A stretch of 64,000 nt of DNA from Mesostigma viride (taxonomy: Eukaryota; Streptophyta; Mesostigmatophyceae; Mesostigmatales; Mesostigmataceae), in contig RPFO01000114.1 in the NCBI GenBank assembly GCA_009746045.1, forward strand, positions 949,676-1,013,675, given 5' to 3'. Under the pieces are notes generated by a model. It was not told where the DNA came from. It was given only the letters and a program-made list of their open reading frames with translations, and did not search any database. Below are positions 21,901-31,448 of this stretch, in pieces (within the stretch, counting starts at the first letter, position 1; the number at the start of each line of letters is the position of its first letter). The translations under genes were made by a program, and so were the position numbers.

Positions 21901-24900
21901 AAAGGGGGGAAAAGGGGGAAAAGGGGGGAAAAGGGGGAAAAGGGGGAAAAGGGGGAAAAGGGGGAAAAGGGGGAAAAGGGGGGAAAAGGGGGGAAAAGGG
22001 GGAAAAGGGGGAAAAGGGGGAAAAGGGGGGAAAAGGGGGGAAAAGGGGGAAAAGGGGGAAAAGGGGGAAAAGGGGGGAAAAGGGGGAAAAGGGGGAAAAG
22101 GGGGAAAAGGGGGAAAAGGGGGAAAAGGGGGAAAAGGGGGAAAAGGGGGGAAAAGGGGGAAAAGGGGGAAAAGGGGGAAAAGGGGGAAACGGGGGGAAAC
22201 GGGGGAAACGGGGGGAAACGGGGGAAAAGGGGGGAAAAGGGGGAAAAGGGGGGAAAGGGGGAAAAGGGGGGAAAGGGGGAAAAGGGGGAAAGGGGGGAGA
22301 AGGGGTGCAAAAGAGTGCAAAGGGGTGGGAAGGGGTGGGAAGGGGTGGGAAGGGGTGGGAAGGGGTGGGAAGGGGGGGAAGGGGGGGAAGGGGGGGAAGG
22401 GGGGAAGGGGGGAAGGGGGGAAGGGGGGAAGGGGGGAAGGGGGGGAAGGGGGGGAAGGGGGGGAAGGGGGTAGAAGGGGGTCGAAGGGGGTCGAAGGGGT
22501 CGAAGGGGGTCGAAGGGGGTCGAAGGGGTCGAAGGGGTCGAGGGGTCGAAGGGGTCGAAGGGGGTCGAAGGGGGTCGAAGGGGGTCGAAGGGGTCGAAGG
22601 GGTCGAAGGGGGTCGAAGAGGGGAGAAGAGGGGAGAAGAGGGGAGAAGGGGGGGAGAAGGGGGAGAAGGGGGGAGAAGGGGGGAAAGGGGGGGGAAGGGG
22701 TACAAGGGGTAAAAGTGGGAAAAGTGGGGAAAGTGGGGAAAGCGGGGAAAGCGGGGAAAGCGGGGAAAGGGGGAAAGCGGGGAAAGCGGGGAAAGTGGGG
22801 AAAGTGGGGAAAGTGGGGGAAAGACGGGGGAAAGGGGGAAAGGGGGGAAAGGGGGGGAAAGGGGGGGAAAGGGGGAAAGGGGGAAAGGAGGGGAAAGGGG
22901 GAAAGGGGGGGAAAGGGGGAAAGGGGGGGAAAGACGGGGGAAAAGGGGGGAGGTGGGTGGGTGGGTGGGTGGGTGGGTGGGTGGGTGGGTGGGTGGGTGG
23001 GTGGGTGGGTGGTGGGTGGGTGGGTGGGTGGGTGGGTGGGTGGGTGGGTGGGTGGGTGGGTGGGTGGGTGGGTGGGTGGGTGGGTGTGGGTGTGGGGGGG
23101 GCAAGGGAAGAGGGATGGGTGAGAGGACATCCTGCGGGATGGCGGCTGGCCCCAGGGAATGATGATCATTGCAACTAGGACACCGCCCACGCGTCTGACC
23201 GTCAGGGCAGCGAACGAGCACATGAGCCCTTGTTTGGATGGGTCTCTTCGGCCCAATCTGTCTATGGGTGCCTGAGGGTGATAACCGTAGTGGCCCTAAC
23301 ATCAGTACGCATAAATATGTACGACATCACAGCCGTGCACGCCCCAAGAAAACACTCAGCTTGGTAATCCCCCCGTACAGCCCAAGGGGATACCCCGAGG
23401 AGACCTAGCATACACAGAATAGGCCATTCTGGTCCTCCACAGGGCTCTTTGGCGCGGCGCGTACAATGTACAATAACCCCCCGTATTCCCCGCACACGTA
23501 ACAAAAATGCCTTAAAAGTCCCCGTACGATAATTATGCTTACGCATTCTGGAACCATCCCAGTGTAAGCTCAACCCGAAACCAGTACATACAACGATCAG
23601 CGTAAGCTCACCGTTGGCATCTGTGCTCAATATTTGTGTCACTATCGTGAGATTACATGTGCCCCCGTGACCTACCCCCCCACATGGCATGGCTCGCAAG
23701 TGCTTGCTTACTCGCTTACTGACCGTTAGCAACAGGCATCGGGGCATCGGCAATTGGGCACAAAATGGGGGGCAGCAATGGAGGGCATTGGAGGCCACCC
23801 ACCATTTCCCCCAGGACCTCACCGCTGGCCTGTAAGGGGACATGGGCAACCGGGCACCTCTGCAAACCCTGGGTGGGAGCAGAGAGGGAGAGGGGGGCAA
23901 CAAAGCGAGGACATGCCACCAGAGCAACAGATATCAGTCCATGCCCTCACCGTTAGCGACAAACGAGGACATGAGCGTGGTCTTCTCCTCGGCCAGCTCC
24001 TTGGCCACCGCAAGCTCCTTGGCCTTGGAGCGCACACGCAACGCGCTGCGCAGGAACACAAACGGCAGCGCCAGCACTAACGCAAAGAGCGCGGCCAGCA
24101 CCAGGAGCAGCGCCAGGAACAGCGCGGTGCCATGCTCCGCCGGCGCGCTGAAGCCGGGCCGCGCGACCACCACCAACAGCGGCAGGCCCACGTCGACCAG
24201 AGCGCAGTCCAGGAAGTAGGACGCCGAGTTGAAGGTGACGCTGTTGCTGCCGGTCGCGACGCCGCCTGCCAGTGCGGCAACGGCCTTGGGGAAGGATCCG
24301 TAGACGGACAGGATCTGCTGGACCGACGCCACGATCAGGTTGCAGCTGCTGTTGAACGGGGAGCCCGGCAGCACCGTGTGGATCTCCTTGAGCGAGTCGG
24401 TGAAGACGACCCCGTCGCGGTACCCCCCCACGACAAACACCTCAGCGCCCTCCTCTTCGCCGCGCGTGCGCAGCGTGTCCAGAAGGGCGGTGAGCGCGAA
24501 CGAGACCGTGACCACGGACGGCACGGGCGGCTTGCCATAGTGCGCGATGGCCACGGCCGACGCGTAGAGGACGTGCAGCTCCTGCGACGCCACGCCCGCG
24601 TAGGAGGGCACCTCCGGCGTGAGCATAGCCAGGAACTCTCGGTTCTCCGCGATGAGCGCCTGCGCCCAGGGCGTGCCGATGCCAGCCACCTGGTAGTAGC
24701 CCCGGGGGCGCGGCAGCACGCATTTTATGCTGTCCGAGACACCTGGCTCATTGTGAACGCATGTGCCGCTGCCGACAGGTGTCGGCGCCTCGGCCCCCGG
24801 TGCCTTGCACTCAAGCGTCGTCGCGCGCACGCTGAAGAACATGCAGCCCGTGTCGGGATCGAGCGCGTCCAGTGCCGCCTGCGGGATGGTGATGTTGGCC

Positions 24901-25395
24901 AAGTAGCCGTGGTCGGGGCGGTAGCGGTTGACCAGGTCTGTGCACACCTGGCTCGAGCAGTGCTGCCACGTGGACTTGGGCGACACCTCCCAGTAGCTCA
25001 TGTTGAAGGGGAGCGCGGGGTCCCAGCCAGGGGGGCGCGCGCCCATGTCCAGAAAGGTGCGGTCGCGCGAGATGAGGTCCGAGGGGTCCGTCGGATTGTC
25101 TCGAACCGGGATGTGGATCCGCGCGTATGAGAGGGCGACAGTGGACGTGTATGTGGCCACGCGCATCGAGACGAGCGGGTTGGACTGGATGAGCGACCAG
25201 GACAACCGCCGCAGGGTGTCCAGCCACGTCTCATCCACCTCAGGGTCCCACGTCCAGCCGGACGCGCGCACGTTCTCATTGTACATGCTGGCCGTCGACT
25301 TGAGGCCCGAGAAGTAGATGTCAACGTCACGCGTGGACGTGGACAAAAAGTCCTGCCGGGAGGACGACACCGTTTGCTCGTTGGCCGTGGAGACC
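12572..25395 (-). CDS. Sensor histidine-kinase-like / TKL Ser-Thr protein kinase fusion (11 exons, about 1,635 aa)
   Basis: I joined eleven exons with matching phases: 25,395-23,951; 20,430-20,283; 19,628-17,480; 17,064-17,001; 16,369-16,294; 16,033-15,976; 15,395-15,327; 14,847-14,539; 14,083-13,964; 13,519-13,480; 12,999-12,572. All introns are GT-AG. Order of parts: extracellular sensor region (about 1-420), transmembrane helix (about 423-447), short coiled coil, degenerate HisKA and HATPase, receiver-like region, then a complete protein kinase. The kinase motifs (GEGTFGEV, VAIK, HRDLKSTN, DFG, MAPE, DDPASRP) are intact and TKL/Raf-like; the histidine-kinase boxes are not. Inference: a membrane receptor whose two-component part works as a regulatory pseudokinase and whose output is Ser/Thr phosphorylation. 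The 5' end is uncertain: a signal peptide or first transmembrane segment probably lies in an unrecognised upstream exon. Confidence 0.85.
13480..13519 (-). CDS. Fusion kinase exon 10: APE-end micro-exon
   Basis: 40 bp encoding ELFKGAKYDGKVD, completing the MAPE motif; acceptor cctcgcag, donor GATG|GTACGT. The neighbouring intron carries a duplicated block of about 37 bp (13,391-13,460). Confidence 0.88.
13964..14083 (-). CDS. Fusion kinase exon 9: DFG and activation segment
   Basis: 40 codons, NLLVDGQWNTKLADFGISRI to QAIGSPGWMAP. It supplies the catalytic-loop Asn, the DFG Asp and the TKL-type GSPGWMAP segment. Acceptor gcaagcag, donor CCG|GTACGT. Confidence 0.92.
14539..14847 (-). CDS. Fusion kinase exon 8: subdomains III-VIb
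   Basis: 103 codons. FDKEVAILEKIRHPNCVLYM (alpha-C Glu and following), LCIITEFIAGGNL (hinge), and the catalytic loop MMHRDLKST at the 3' end, split just before Asn. Acceptor cctctgcag, preceded by a strong poly-C/T tract; donor ACT|GTACGT. Confidence 0.92.
15327..15395 (-). CDS. Fusion kinase exon 7: glycine loop and ATP-binding lysine
   Basis: 23 codons, VGEGTFGEVFRGKW..EVAIKR, kinase subdomains I and II with an intact GxGxxG loop and VAIK lysine. Acceptor ctttgccag, donor CGG|GTGCGT. Confidence 0.9.
15976..16033 (-). CDS. Fusion kinase exon 6: start of kinase domain
   Basis: Reads PLSLRPTLINYEELQMLEK; acceptor tttgcag, donor GAGAAG|GTGAGC. 'INYEELQMLEKVGEG' across the next junction is the typical lead-in to a TKL kinase glycine loop. 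Degenerate copies of its last 20 bases plus donor recur downstream in the intron. Confidence 0.85.
16294..16369 (-). CDS. Fusion kinase exon 5 (linker)
   Basis: Reads DAMSREAPSDAVGPLVDVGE.. with acceptor cctcttgcag and donor CTGG|GTGAGG. It is a hydrophilic linker between the receiver-like region and the kinase domain. Confidence 0.7.
17001..17064 (-). CDS. Fusion kinase exon 4 (64 bp)
   Basis: Reads GTVHGRAPAMDRLLRAVHLPP between acceptor ggatgcag and donor G|GTACGC. Its length (1 mod 3) is the only one found that joins exon 3 (phase 0) to exon 5 (phase 1). The sequence fits the end of a receiver-like domain. It is the least certain of the internal exons. Confidence 0.65.
17480..19628 (-). 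CDS. Fusion kinase exon 3: HATPase-like and receiver-like region
   Basis: 2,149 bp, phase-compatible at both ends (acceptor acgcag, donor ACG|GTACGG). The first about 270 residues follow a histidine-kinase ATPase: QNLRNLLGGN (end of DHp), GDGHRIKQVLVTLLASSL (N-box position, Asn replaced), VCDVDDTGALL (G1-like), GLSFSIARSVARMMGG (G2-like). Long Gly/Ser/Ala-rich inserts separate them. A second unit (NTVLLALSEGMECQLAEKWF.., MVLVDSEF, VVICQPLHTWRLESLL) has the spacing of a receiver domain but lacks the acidic pair and the usual Lys. Both units therefore look regulatory rather than catalytic. Confidence 0.8.
19933..20000 (-). mobile_element. LINE 3' tail remnant in an intron of the kinase gene
   Basis: (TTAA)-rich tail followed in sense-reversed order by the GCTCC..GACTCCCCAAC-type hairpin, seen reversed as GCGCTCCTGTTGGGGACTC. 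It lies in the intron between kinase exons 2 and 3, same strand as the gene. How far the remnant extends towards 20,250 is unclear; no ORF was found. Confidence 0.5.
20283..20430 (-). CDS. Fusion kinase exon 2: degenerate HisKA dimerisation helix
   Basis: Acceptor ctccctgcag, donor CCA|GTAAGT. With the G carried from exon 1 it reads EMAVPLAALASCVDLLLAPG., aligning with the HExRxPLxxxxxxxxLL H-box of hybrid histidine kinases. The phosphoacceptor His and the two residues before it fall exactly at the splice junction and are absent (FVAN joined to EMAVPL). Confidence 0.8.
20437..23098. repeat. Purine-rich tandem repeat (G5-6 A3-4)n ending in (GGGT)n, inside a kinase intron
   Basis: From 20,437 to about 22,300 the plus strand is an almost unbroken series of GGGGGAAAA / GGGGGGAAAA units. 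Local variants are grouped: ACAAGGGGG units at 21,360-21,470, CGGGGGGAAA units at 21,740-21,900, AAGGGGTGGG at about 22,320-22,370, TCGAAGGGG at 22,480-22,615, then GGGGAAAG and AAAGCGGGG forms. 22,952-23,098 is (GGGT)n. It starts directly at the acceptor of kinase exon 2 (ctgcag at 20,431-20,436), so on the gene's sense strand it is a huge pyrimidine tract. Long open frames here (Pro/Phe/Ser or Gly/Lys/Arg repeats) are artefacts. Confidence 0.95.
23951..25395 (-). CDS. Fusion kinase exon 1 (as modelled): sensor ectodomain and transmembrane helix
   Basis: One open frame of about 481 residues. The long N-terminal part, with Trp/Tyr-rich segments and several Cys, looks extracellular and may be a Cache-type sensor, but I cannot prove the family. 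A hydrophobic run (ALFLALLLVLAALFALVLAL) is followed by basic residues and a short charged helix (KELAVAKELAEEK), then SSFVAN, the usual entry to a HisKA domain. The donor is AACG|GTGAGG. At the 5' side an acceptor-like tatccccag precedes 25,395; the frame stays open to about 25,436, so the true start is not determined. No convincing ATG start was found. Confidence 0.8.
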
Positions 25396-26520
25396 CTGGG
25401 GATACGGAGACAGCAACCCGCGGGGAATGAGGCAGATCAGATAGTGTAGGACCAAGGCATTGCAAAACGATCACGGCATTGCAAAACGATTACGGCATTG
25501 CTAAGAACTACGTAGGGCCGCGGCACACGCGCCCAGCTGATCAGAAAAAGGAAGACACTCCCATTGTGTAAGAGGGGGCAACGGTTTGCGTACGTCAAGA
25601 ACTGTACTTGGTCCTGCAAAGGGCCAAAGCCATCCCATGCCAGCCAGCAAGAAACAAGCCACACGGCATGCGATAATCGGCATTGAATCGCCTGCTTGTC
25701 ACTTACATGTTCGAATATTCTCTCCACATGGACCATATTATTGCCACAAAGGAACACCCTAGCGCAACCTGCAGTAACGCCATCCAAGGAACGCAAGCGG
25801 AGAAACATAACCGGAGACGCAACGGTGGCAGATATAACCCCGATTCATCATCCACGACATTGTTACAAGATGATGACTATAACAGCTTCGATGATACAAG
25901 CAGAGCATGGCTACCAAGTTTTGAAAAGAACCCCGAACTTGTCAGCAACGAACAACGCGGAAAACACCTACCACTCCAAGCAAGAGGCCCCAGAGCTTCC
26001 ATCTCTGGCCAGCCATGATCTGGATCCTATCGCCCGACTAATGCATCTTTAGTATCAAATAACTAACTAGGGCGACTCCATGGGAGAAATCAAAACACTT
26101 TTATGTATGAACAACGCAGTTTCCTTGTAAGCAAACCTTGCTCGTGCGCGTTCCCCACTTGCAAGCGAAAACAAGGTTCAACAATGCGCCCGGAAGTAGG
26201 CGGCAGCGCGTGATGGTTGCCTCGGTTGATCTACATCAAGTAACTTGTGTCCCGTCGGTTATCCAATCACCTGTGTCCAATCTAAACCGATCTCATCCGT
26301 TGTCGTCGGTCAGTCGCCCATTTTACGCGGCTGCTTCCGAAAAGGTCTCTGAAGGGCGCGACGCCGTTTGCTTTTTGCAGGGGATTCGGAGGATATTTCT
26401 CAGGACACTACCTGATTTGCATCCTACTGGCAACTGCTGCATCCTACTGGCAAGTAATCAGTAAGTGCCGTTGTGGACGAGCCCTAGCTAGAGACCAAAT
26501 CTAAACCCTGATCATGATGA
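25396..26520. other. Intergenic stretch upstream of the kinase gene, nothing recognised
   Basis: No convincing coding sequence, RNA gene or known repeat was seen on either strand. It may hold the missing first exon, 5' UTR and promoter of the kinase gene, but no clear signal sequence or transmembrane exon was found. Confidence 0.4.
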
Positions 26521-27260
26521 AAAGGGCTCAGCCACGCACGCTGACACGCTGTGCGGCAACAACAACAACAACAACAGCCACGCACGCTGACACGCAGTGA
26601 CACCCGCTGAGTGCTGAATCACTAAGTGTTGTCATTAAGAATCTCTGCTGCTGCATGTGCGGCGTGGCCGCGTGGGCCTGGGGCCACAAGCCCACAACAA
26701 GAACAACAACAACAACAACAAAGCGTTGTAATTTAACGGTGGAGCCAAAGCTGGTGAAGGGCCCGCTAGATCGCCTGTTGAGTGCCAACTCCGAAACGCC
26801 CGTGGATGTTGCTGGGTTGGCGGCAGCGATTGTCAGTTCAGTCAGAACTCAGAAGGCGCTTCCTCGAACGAAACTACGCCGTCCATTAGCTTCCTGTCCA
26901 AGTTAGCTGAACCTGACGTGGAATCGTACATGTTCCCGCTGAGTTTAGTAAGTTATTAGTTGAATCCCCGCTCAGTACATGTCATCTTTGATTGCTAGGA
27001 TACATCACGTGAACTCACGCGTAGGGTTTACGCCTTACGGGAAAGATACAGCATAAAGGGTTTTCAGAAACGGTGAAAAATACCGGTGAGGTATCCGATG
27101 ATGCAACCGTCCGTGTCCCAGTGCCCCGATAGTACCACCGATACTAAATATATCCGGCCCTCGGCCACTATAGATTCTCTGCTGCCCATGTGCGGCGTGG
27201 GAACAACAACAACAACAACAACATGTCATCTGCCGCCCATGTGCGGCGTGGGCAACAACA
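26521..27260 (+). repeat. (AAC)n-associated short repeats
   Basis: Runs of AAC occur at about 26,557-26,575, 26,694-26,721 and 27,202-27,222. The phrase ATGTGCGGCGTGG precedes or lies close to them at 26,654, 27,188 and 27,239, often after CTGCTGCCC. The pattern suggests short retroposed units ending in (AAC)n, but ends and target duplications could not be fixed. Confidence 0.45.
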
Positions 27261-27473
27261 TAGTCTTTGTTTCTTCAAGGTTTCTTTCTTTGTATCAAGG
27301 AGACAACCCTTTCAAAGTTCTTTGTATGTTTGTGATGGCATGCTGTTCAGTGTCCTGGCCCTCGGCCGTTTCCAAATCTCTGCTGCCCATGGTGAGTAGT
27401 CACGAGTTGAGTTGAGTTGAGTTTATTCCCGCGCCGGCGTACCGACAGGCGACAGGGTTACAAGGGGAATTTT

Positions 27474-29270
27474 AAAAGGGGACGGGACACATCGGAATTT
27501 TTTCGCGCCAAAAAATTCGCGCCGGTACCGTCGGTACCCCCGGACCGTGAAATTGTCGTGCACAATGCCCACACCTCGTGCGGAGGTGGCCATGGCGACG
27601 TGCGTTCCGTAAAAATTTGCCTAAACGGCCAGGCGACAAGCGAAAAATGTACTCAGGTGGTTTTAAACGATATTCTATTATGATGCTTCATAGCCAGATA
27701 TGCACAATTTGAAAATTCGGTGCCTTTCTTAATCCAGATTTTCACGGGCCGGGGGTCTAATCCGAAAATCTGGCCGCATATATTAATTTAGAATGCGTGC
27801 CTGCGACGGTATAATTTAAGATTCGTGGGTTATATTGATGCAGGAAGAATCGTTTAGTAATGGAAACCGTGAAAACATCCTAAGCGGCTTCGATCTGCGG
27901 CCATTTCCCGTCATTTCTGAAATGATATCGTTCTGGCCTAGTGCGCGATCCGCGGTCAAGCCATCCATGGCTGGCTGGCTTTCTCGCGCGCCTGGGTAGG
28001 AAATAAAGCCGGCCGTGGTACGTTCATTTGCCGCATGTCACCGCCCAGTCTGTTTGCGCTCTAAATGCTCCTGGCATGAAGCTTGGCGCCGCTTCCGGGT
28101 GCTCTTGCTATTTTGTTCGCCACTTGTTATGCGCTATCTGATTTTCCGCAGGTTTCAATGTTTTGCCTTATGCTGCGGCCTGCGTATGCCATGCTTCTTA
28201 AAGCTAGCAAGAGTTGATCGGGCAGTTTTGCGGCTCGGCTACACTTTGTTTTATGGAGTTTTTCATATGGTAGACATTGTATATTGCGTCGTCAAGGACC
28301 CAGCTAGCTAGCTGCCTGGGAGCGGCAATATCAACGTTGCAAGGAGCTGGCGAGCTCATAAACGCTTGTCTTGGCTCTTCAGCCTGCTGGAAAACAAGGT
28401 GAAGTTGTAGGGAAGGCGAGCATGTGTGATATAGTTATCTCCTTCCTACATGTTTTGCTTCCATTAAGCATGGCTGGGGCTTCCTATATGATAAGGATCT
28501 GCATGTGCTTATTATGACAATATTAAAGGATGACCCTTTTATCCTTTAGCATCATGACTGGGTGTTAGCTATGAGGTGATTCCCGCAAGAGGTCATGCCT
28601 GCTCGCGTAATGATTTAAGAGTCGGTGGATGTCTTCTTCAAGCATCTAGCATTTGCTTTATGTGCTTCTGCCCCATTTGCAGGGGGCAAGCTTAGGAATG
28701 TGCTTATGGTGTCCCTCATGCCATGGTGTACCATGCATGCAGGGTGGCAGCTATAACATGATGTACTAAGGGCAAACTAGGTCAGAATGACCTGTAATTT
28801 GGTGGCAAGCTTTATGATGCATTTCATTAATTAGTTGCACCTGGTTTGCCCCAGTTATGATTAGTGGTTGGCTAGGGTGTAAAAGGGGTGTTGTTTGTGC
28901 TCATAACAGGAATTTTCTGTCTTTTTTTTGCATGTTTACACCCATCAACATGATTAAACGTGCTCAGAATGAGCTCAAACTTTGTGAGAGTGAAATTCCC
29001 ACCCTAGGCCTAGTATAAATATCATAACTGACCCAGTTGCATGTGTCTACTATTTGCTTTATTTTTTTAGGACCCCAAAAATAGGTGTTTTTGTTTAAAC
29101 CCCATCAAATAGTCTAAACGTGCTCATTTTGTGGTCCTGAGTAGCCAAAATCTTTTGCAAGGGTGGGGAATCTAGGAAAATATATGGTTTGGTCACATTT
29201 GTTTTGCCCATTCTCCTAGGAAAAATCGGCCAAAAATAGCGTCTTTGTCTATTTTAAACCTTAGTCCGTT
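27474..29270 (+). mobile_element. TTAA-type DNA element, left part and body
   Basis: Begins AAAAGGGGACGGGACACATCGG with GAATTTTTT-CGCGCC-AAAAAATTC just inside, matching the left end at 1206. The following segment GTGCGGAGGTGGCCATGGCGA also matches 1,300-1,320 and, reversed, 34,785-34,805. Further right it shares the AT-rich body (28,400-29,270), including 'gcccattctcctagg' and 'agcgtctttgtctatttt'. The right end is lost where the repeat at 29.28 kb begins. Sequence between is non-coding. Confidence 0.55.
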
Positions 29271-29478
29271 AACCCCCCGACCTGTCGGGGGGTTTGACTA
29301 ACGATCGAATTTCGCGCCGCGCCGATAGCGCCGCACCACTAGTGACGGATGTCAGTGGTCCGGTGGGTCCGGGAACACTTAGGGACGAAGGTGATGCATA
29401 GGTTTGGGGGTAATATTCGCCATAGCCTGGTAATTACAACGTGCATTGAGAAATGAACAAAACCCCATCATTCACCGC

Positions 29479-30476
29479 ATGAGTCGCCCCAAGCTTCAAC
29501 GCTTCGCCCTCTGCTCCCTTGTTGGACGCTCCGAATCCGCGATCTGGGCTTCCTCACCTTCCCCATCGCCCCCCCCACCTTCCCCACCGAAGCCACCATC
29601 CGCACCCTCCTCAAGGAGGCTTTCGAGCAGCACGTGACCCCTCTTGCCGCAGATGTGGCGGCAATTGGCGGCACGCTGGCTGCTGAGCTTCCCACCATCC
29701 CCACCGCCACCGCCACCCTCCTCGCCTCCACCCCCCCCCCCCCCCTCCGCCTCCACCGACTCCATTACCGCCCAGCTCCGTGACATCGACCAGCGCCTCA
29801 AGGATAATGCAATCGCTATCGAGGTCTTGCAGAACACAGCAGGCCTCACCGCCCAGGCAGTGAAGGACATTGCCGCCAAGCCAGCCCCGGCTGGCCTGGC
29901 CGGCGATGCTCCTCCCATCACGAAGGTCTGGGCGGACATGCTTAAGCAACACACCACTTCCACCACCTCCGCCGTCGCAGCCCAGCTCCAGCGGCAGACG
30001 CTTGACCTCCGCGAGGAGGCCGAGCTCGCCAAGCGTGCAGCCTCAACGCCATCCTCAAGAACATCGACATGGAAGAAGGTGAGAATTCCGAGAAGCTTGC
30101 GCGTGCGTTTGAGAACAAAATCCTTGCACGCATGGGCCTTCTTGGGGAGATCAAGCTGACCGCCCACCGCCTCCCCCGCGCGCGGGGTAAGGCAGGGGCG
30201 CCTCCGCTTCTTCTCATCTTTGATAGCTTAGCGGACAAGATTTCGTTTCTCAGACGCCGCAAGCGGCTCGAGAAGACTCACTTCACCGTGGACGACGACT
30301 TGACCCTGGCACAGCAACAACGGCGACGGGAGCTATGGCCGACCTACCTCCAGCTCCGGCAGACCAAGGCGGGCCAGCCGGTGTACTGGAAGGGGGCGGC
30401 CATCTACGTCGGCCACAAGCCCTGGCAAGCAACCCCCTCGACCACCGCGGCCCCCGCAACTCCAGCCCCAGCCTAG
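29479..30476 (+). pseudogene. Divergent LINE ORF1-like gene, frameshifted
   Basis: Pieces in different frames (29,479-29,637; 29,644-30,060; 30,069-30,476) align in order with the intact ORF1 at 6326-7672: AQAVKDIAAKPAPAG, KQHTTSTTS, RLPRARGKAGAPPLLLIF, TVDDDLTLAQQQRRREL.. The C-terminal 130 residues are open; the N-terminal region is largely missing. It is a distinct subfamily. Confidence 0.75.
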
Positions 30477-30694
30477 GGGAATACAGCAGTAGTGTAGAAT
30501 AGTTAGACAGTGGCCTTGTACATGCCCGCCTACTACAGGCACTATACCAGCTTAGGCCTAGCCTTTTTAGTCATGTACATGTGTGCCTATGATGAGCCAC
30601 CCTCCAGATTCATGATGCCTAGCTTTATTTAATTATGCAGTGCCCATGCAGGGAGTAACTCTCTGCTGAGACGCCATGCCCTAGCTTTTTGTAT

Positions 30695-31448
30695 CAAAGA
30701 GACAACCAGCGCAGGCCAGAAATCGGGAGAATCCGGACCATGGTAGCTCGAGCCTGCCGTTATCTTTTCCGCGTTTTCGAGTCGTTCAGGATGATGAAGA
30801 TGAATGGTGATGGAAATGTGTATCCTTGTGCATTGAAATTATGGCTGGCTTACGTGTGGAGCGACTAGATGACCTAGACGGTGGGGCCGGAAACAGCATG
30901 CTTGATCAGGGCGTGTGTTTCTAGCCTAACTGGCCGGGAGTGTCTAGTGGTGAGCACCATTGCTGCGATCGCTCTCCCACCATTTACGAGGAAATACCCG
31001 CAAATGGAAAACCACTGAAAAGGTCTAGCTAGTCAGTCATCACGTTAGCCATGCCATGATTCCAAACGTCCAAGAACTGCACACGGTGCAAAGGCAAAAA
31101 GCCGGAGGACAGCACTTTCAAATGTGCGGCGGGAACCAAAAGCCCGCGGATGCCAGAAAACATCGTGTTGCGGCAGCGACGCGACGATGTGGACAACGAA
31201 TCCAGTGCCAAGCTCGGAACGGCCGCAAAGGAGATCTGGCATCACAGGGTTCAGATGTGCGGAGATACTATGCGATCCAGCCGGTCCACGACCTGTTTGT
31301 AGAGCTTGTGCCAAGGGGCAGCACCGAACAGATGTGGGTGACGTTGCAAAAAACATCGGACTTGACGGAGCATAATGGCTCGGTCATAGTCTTTGACCAA
31401 TAAACGCTGCAAGAGTTCAACAAGAGTCGTGATGAAATCAACACGATA
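30695..31448. mobile_element. Unclassified 754-bp insertion with 8-bp duplication
   Basis: TTTTGTAT flanks it at 30,687-30,694 and 31,449-31,456. Removing it restores a 3' UTR matching the copies at 7,865-7,900. No terminal inverted repeats or ORF with a known product were seen. The left junction TTTGTATCAARGAGACAACC also occurs at about 27,286, so the element or its target preference recurs. Confidence 0.5.

Noticed and set aside
22952-23098. (GGGT)n as a telomere or interstitial telomeric repeat
   Set aside because: The unit differs from known green-algal telomere repeats (TTTTAGGG or TTTAGGG) and grades into the G/A repeat beside it.
20131-23302. Open frames of up to about 1,000 codons rich in Pro/Phe/Ser (minus) or Gly/Lys/Arg (plus)
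   Set aside because: They are products of the purine-rich tandem repeat, open in several frames on both strands, and lie in an intron of the kinase gene.
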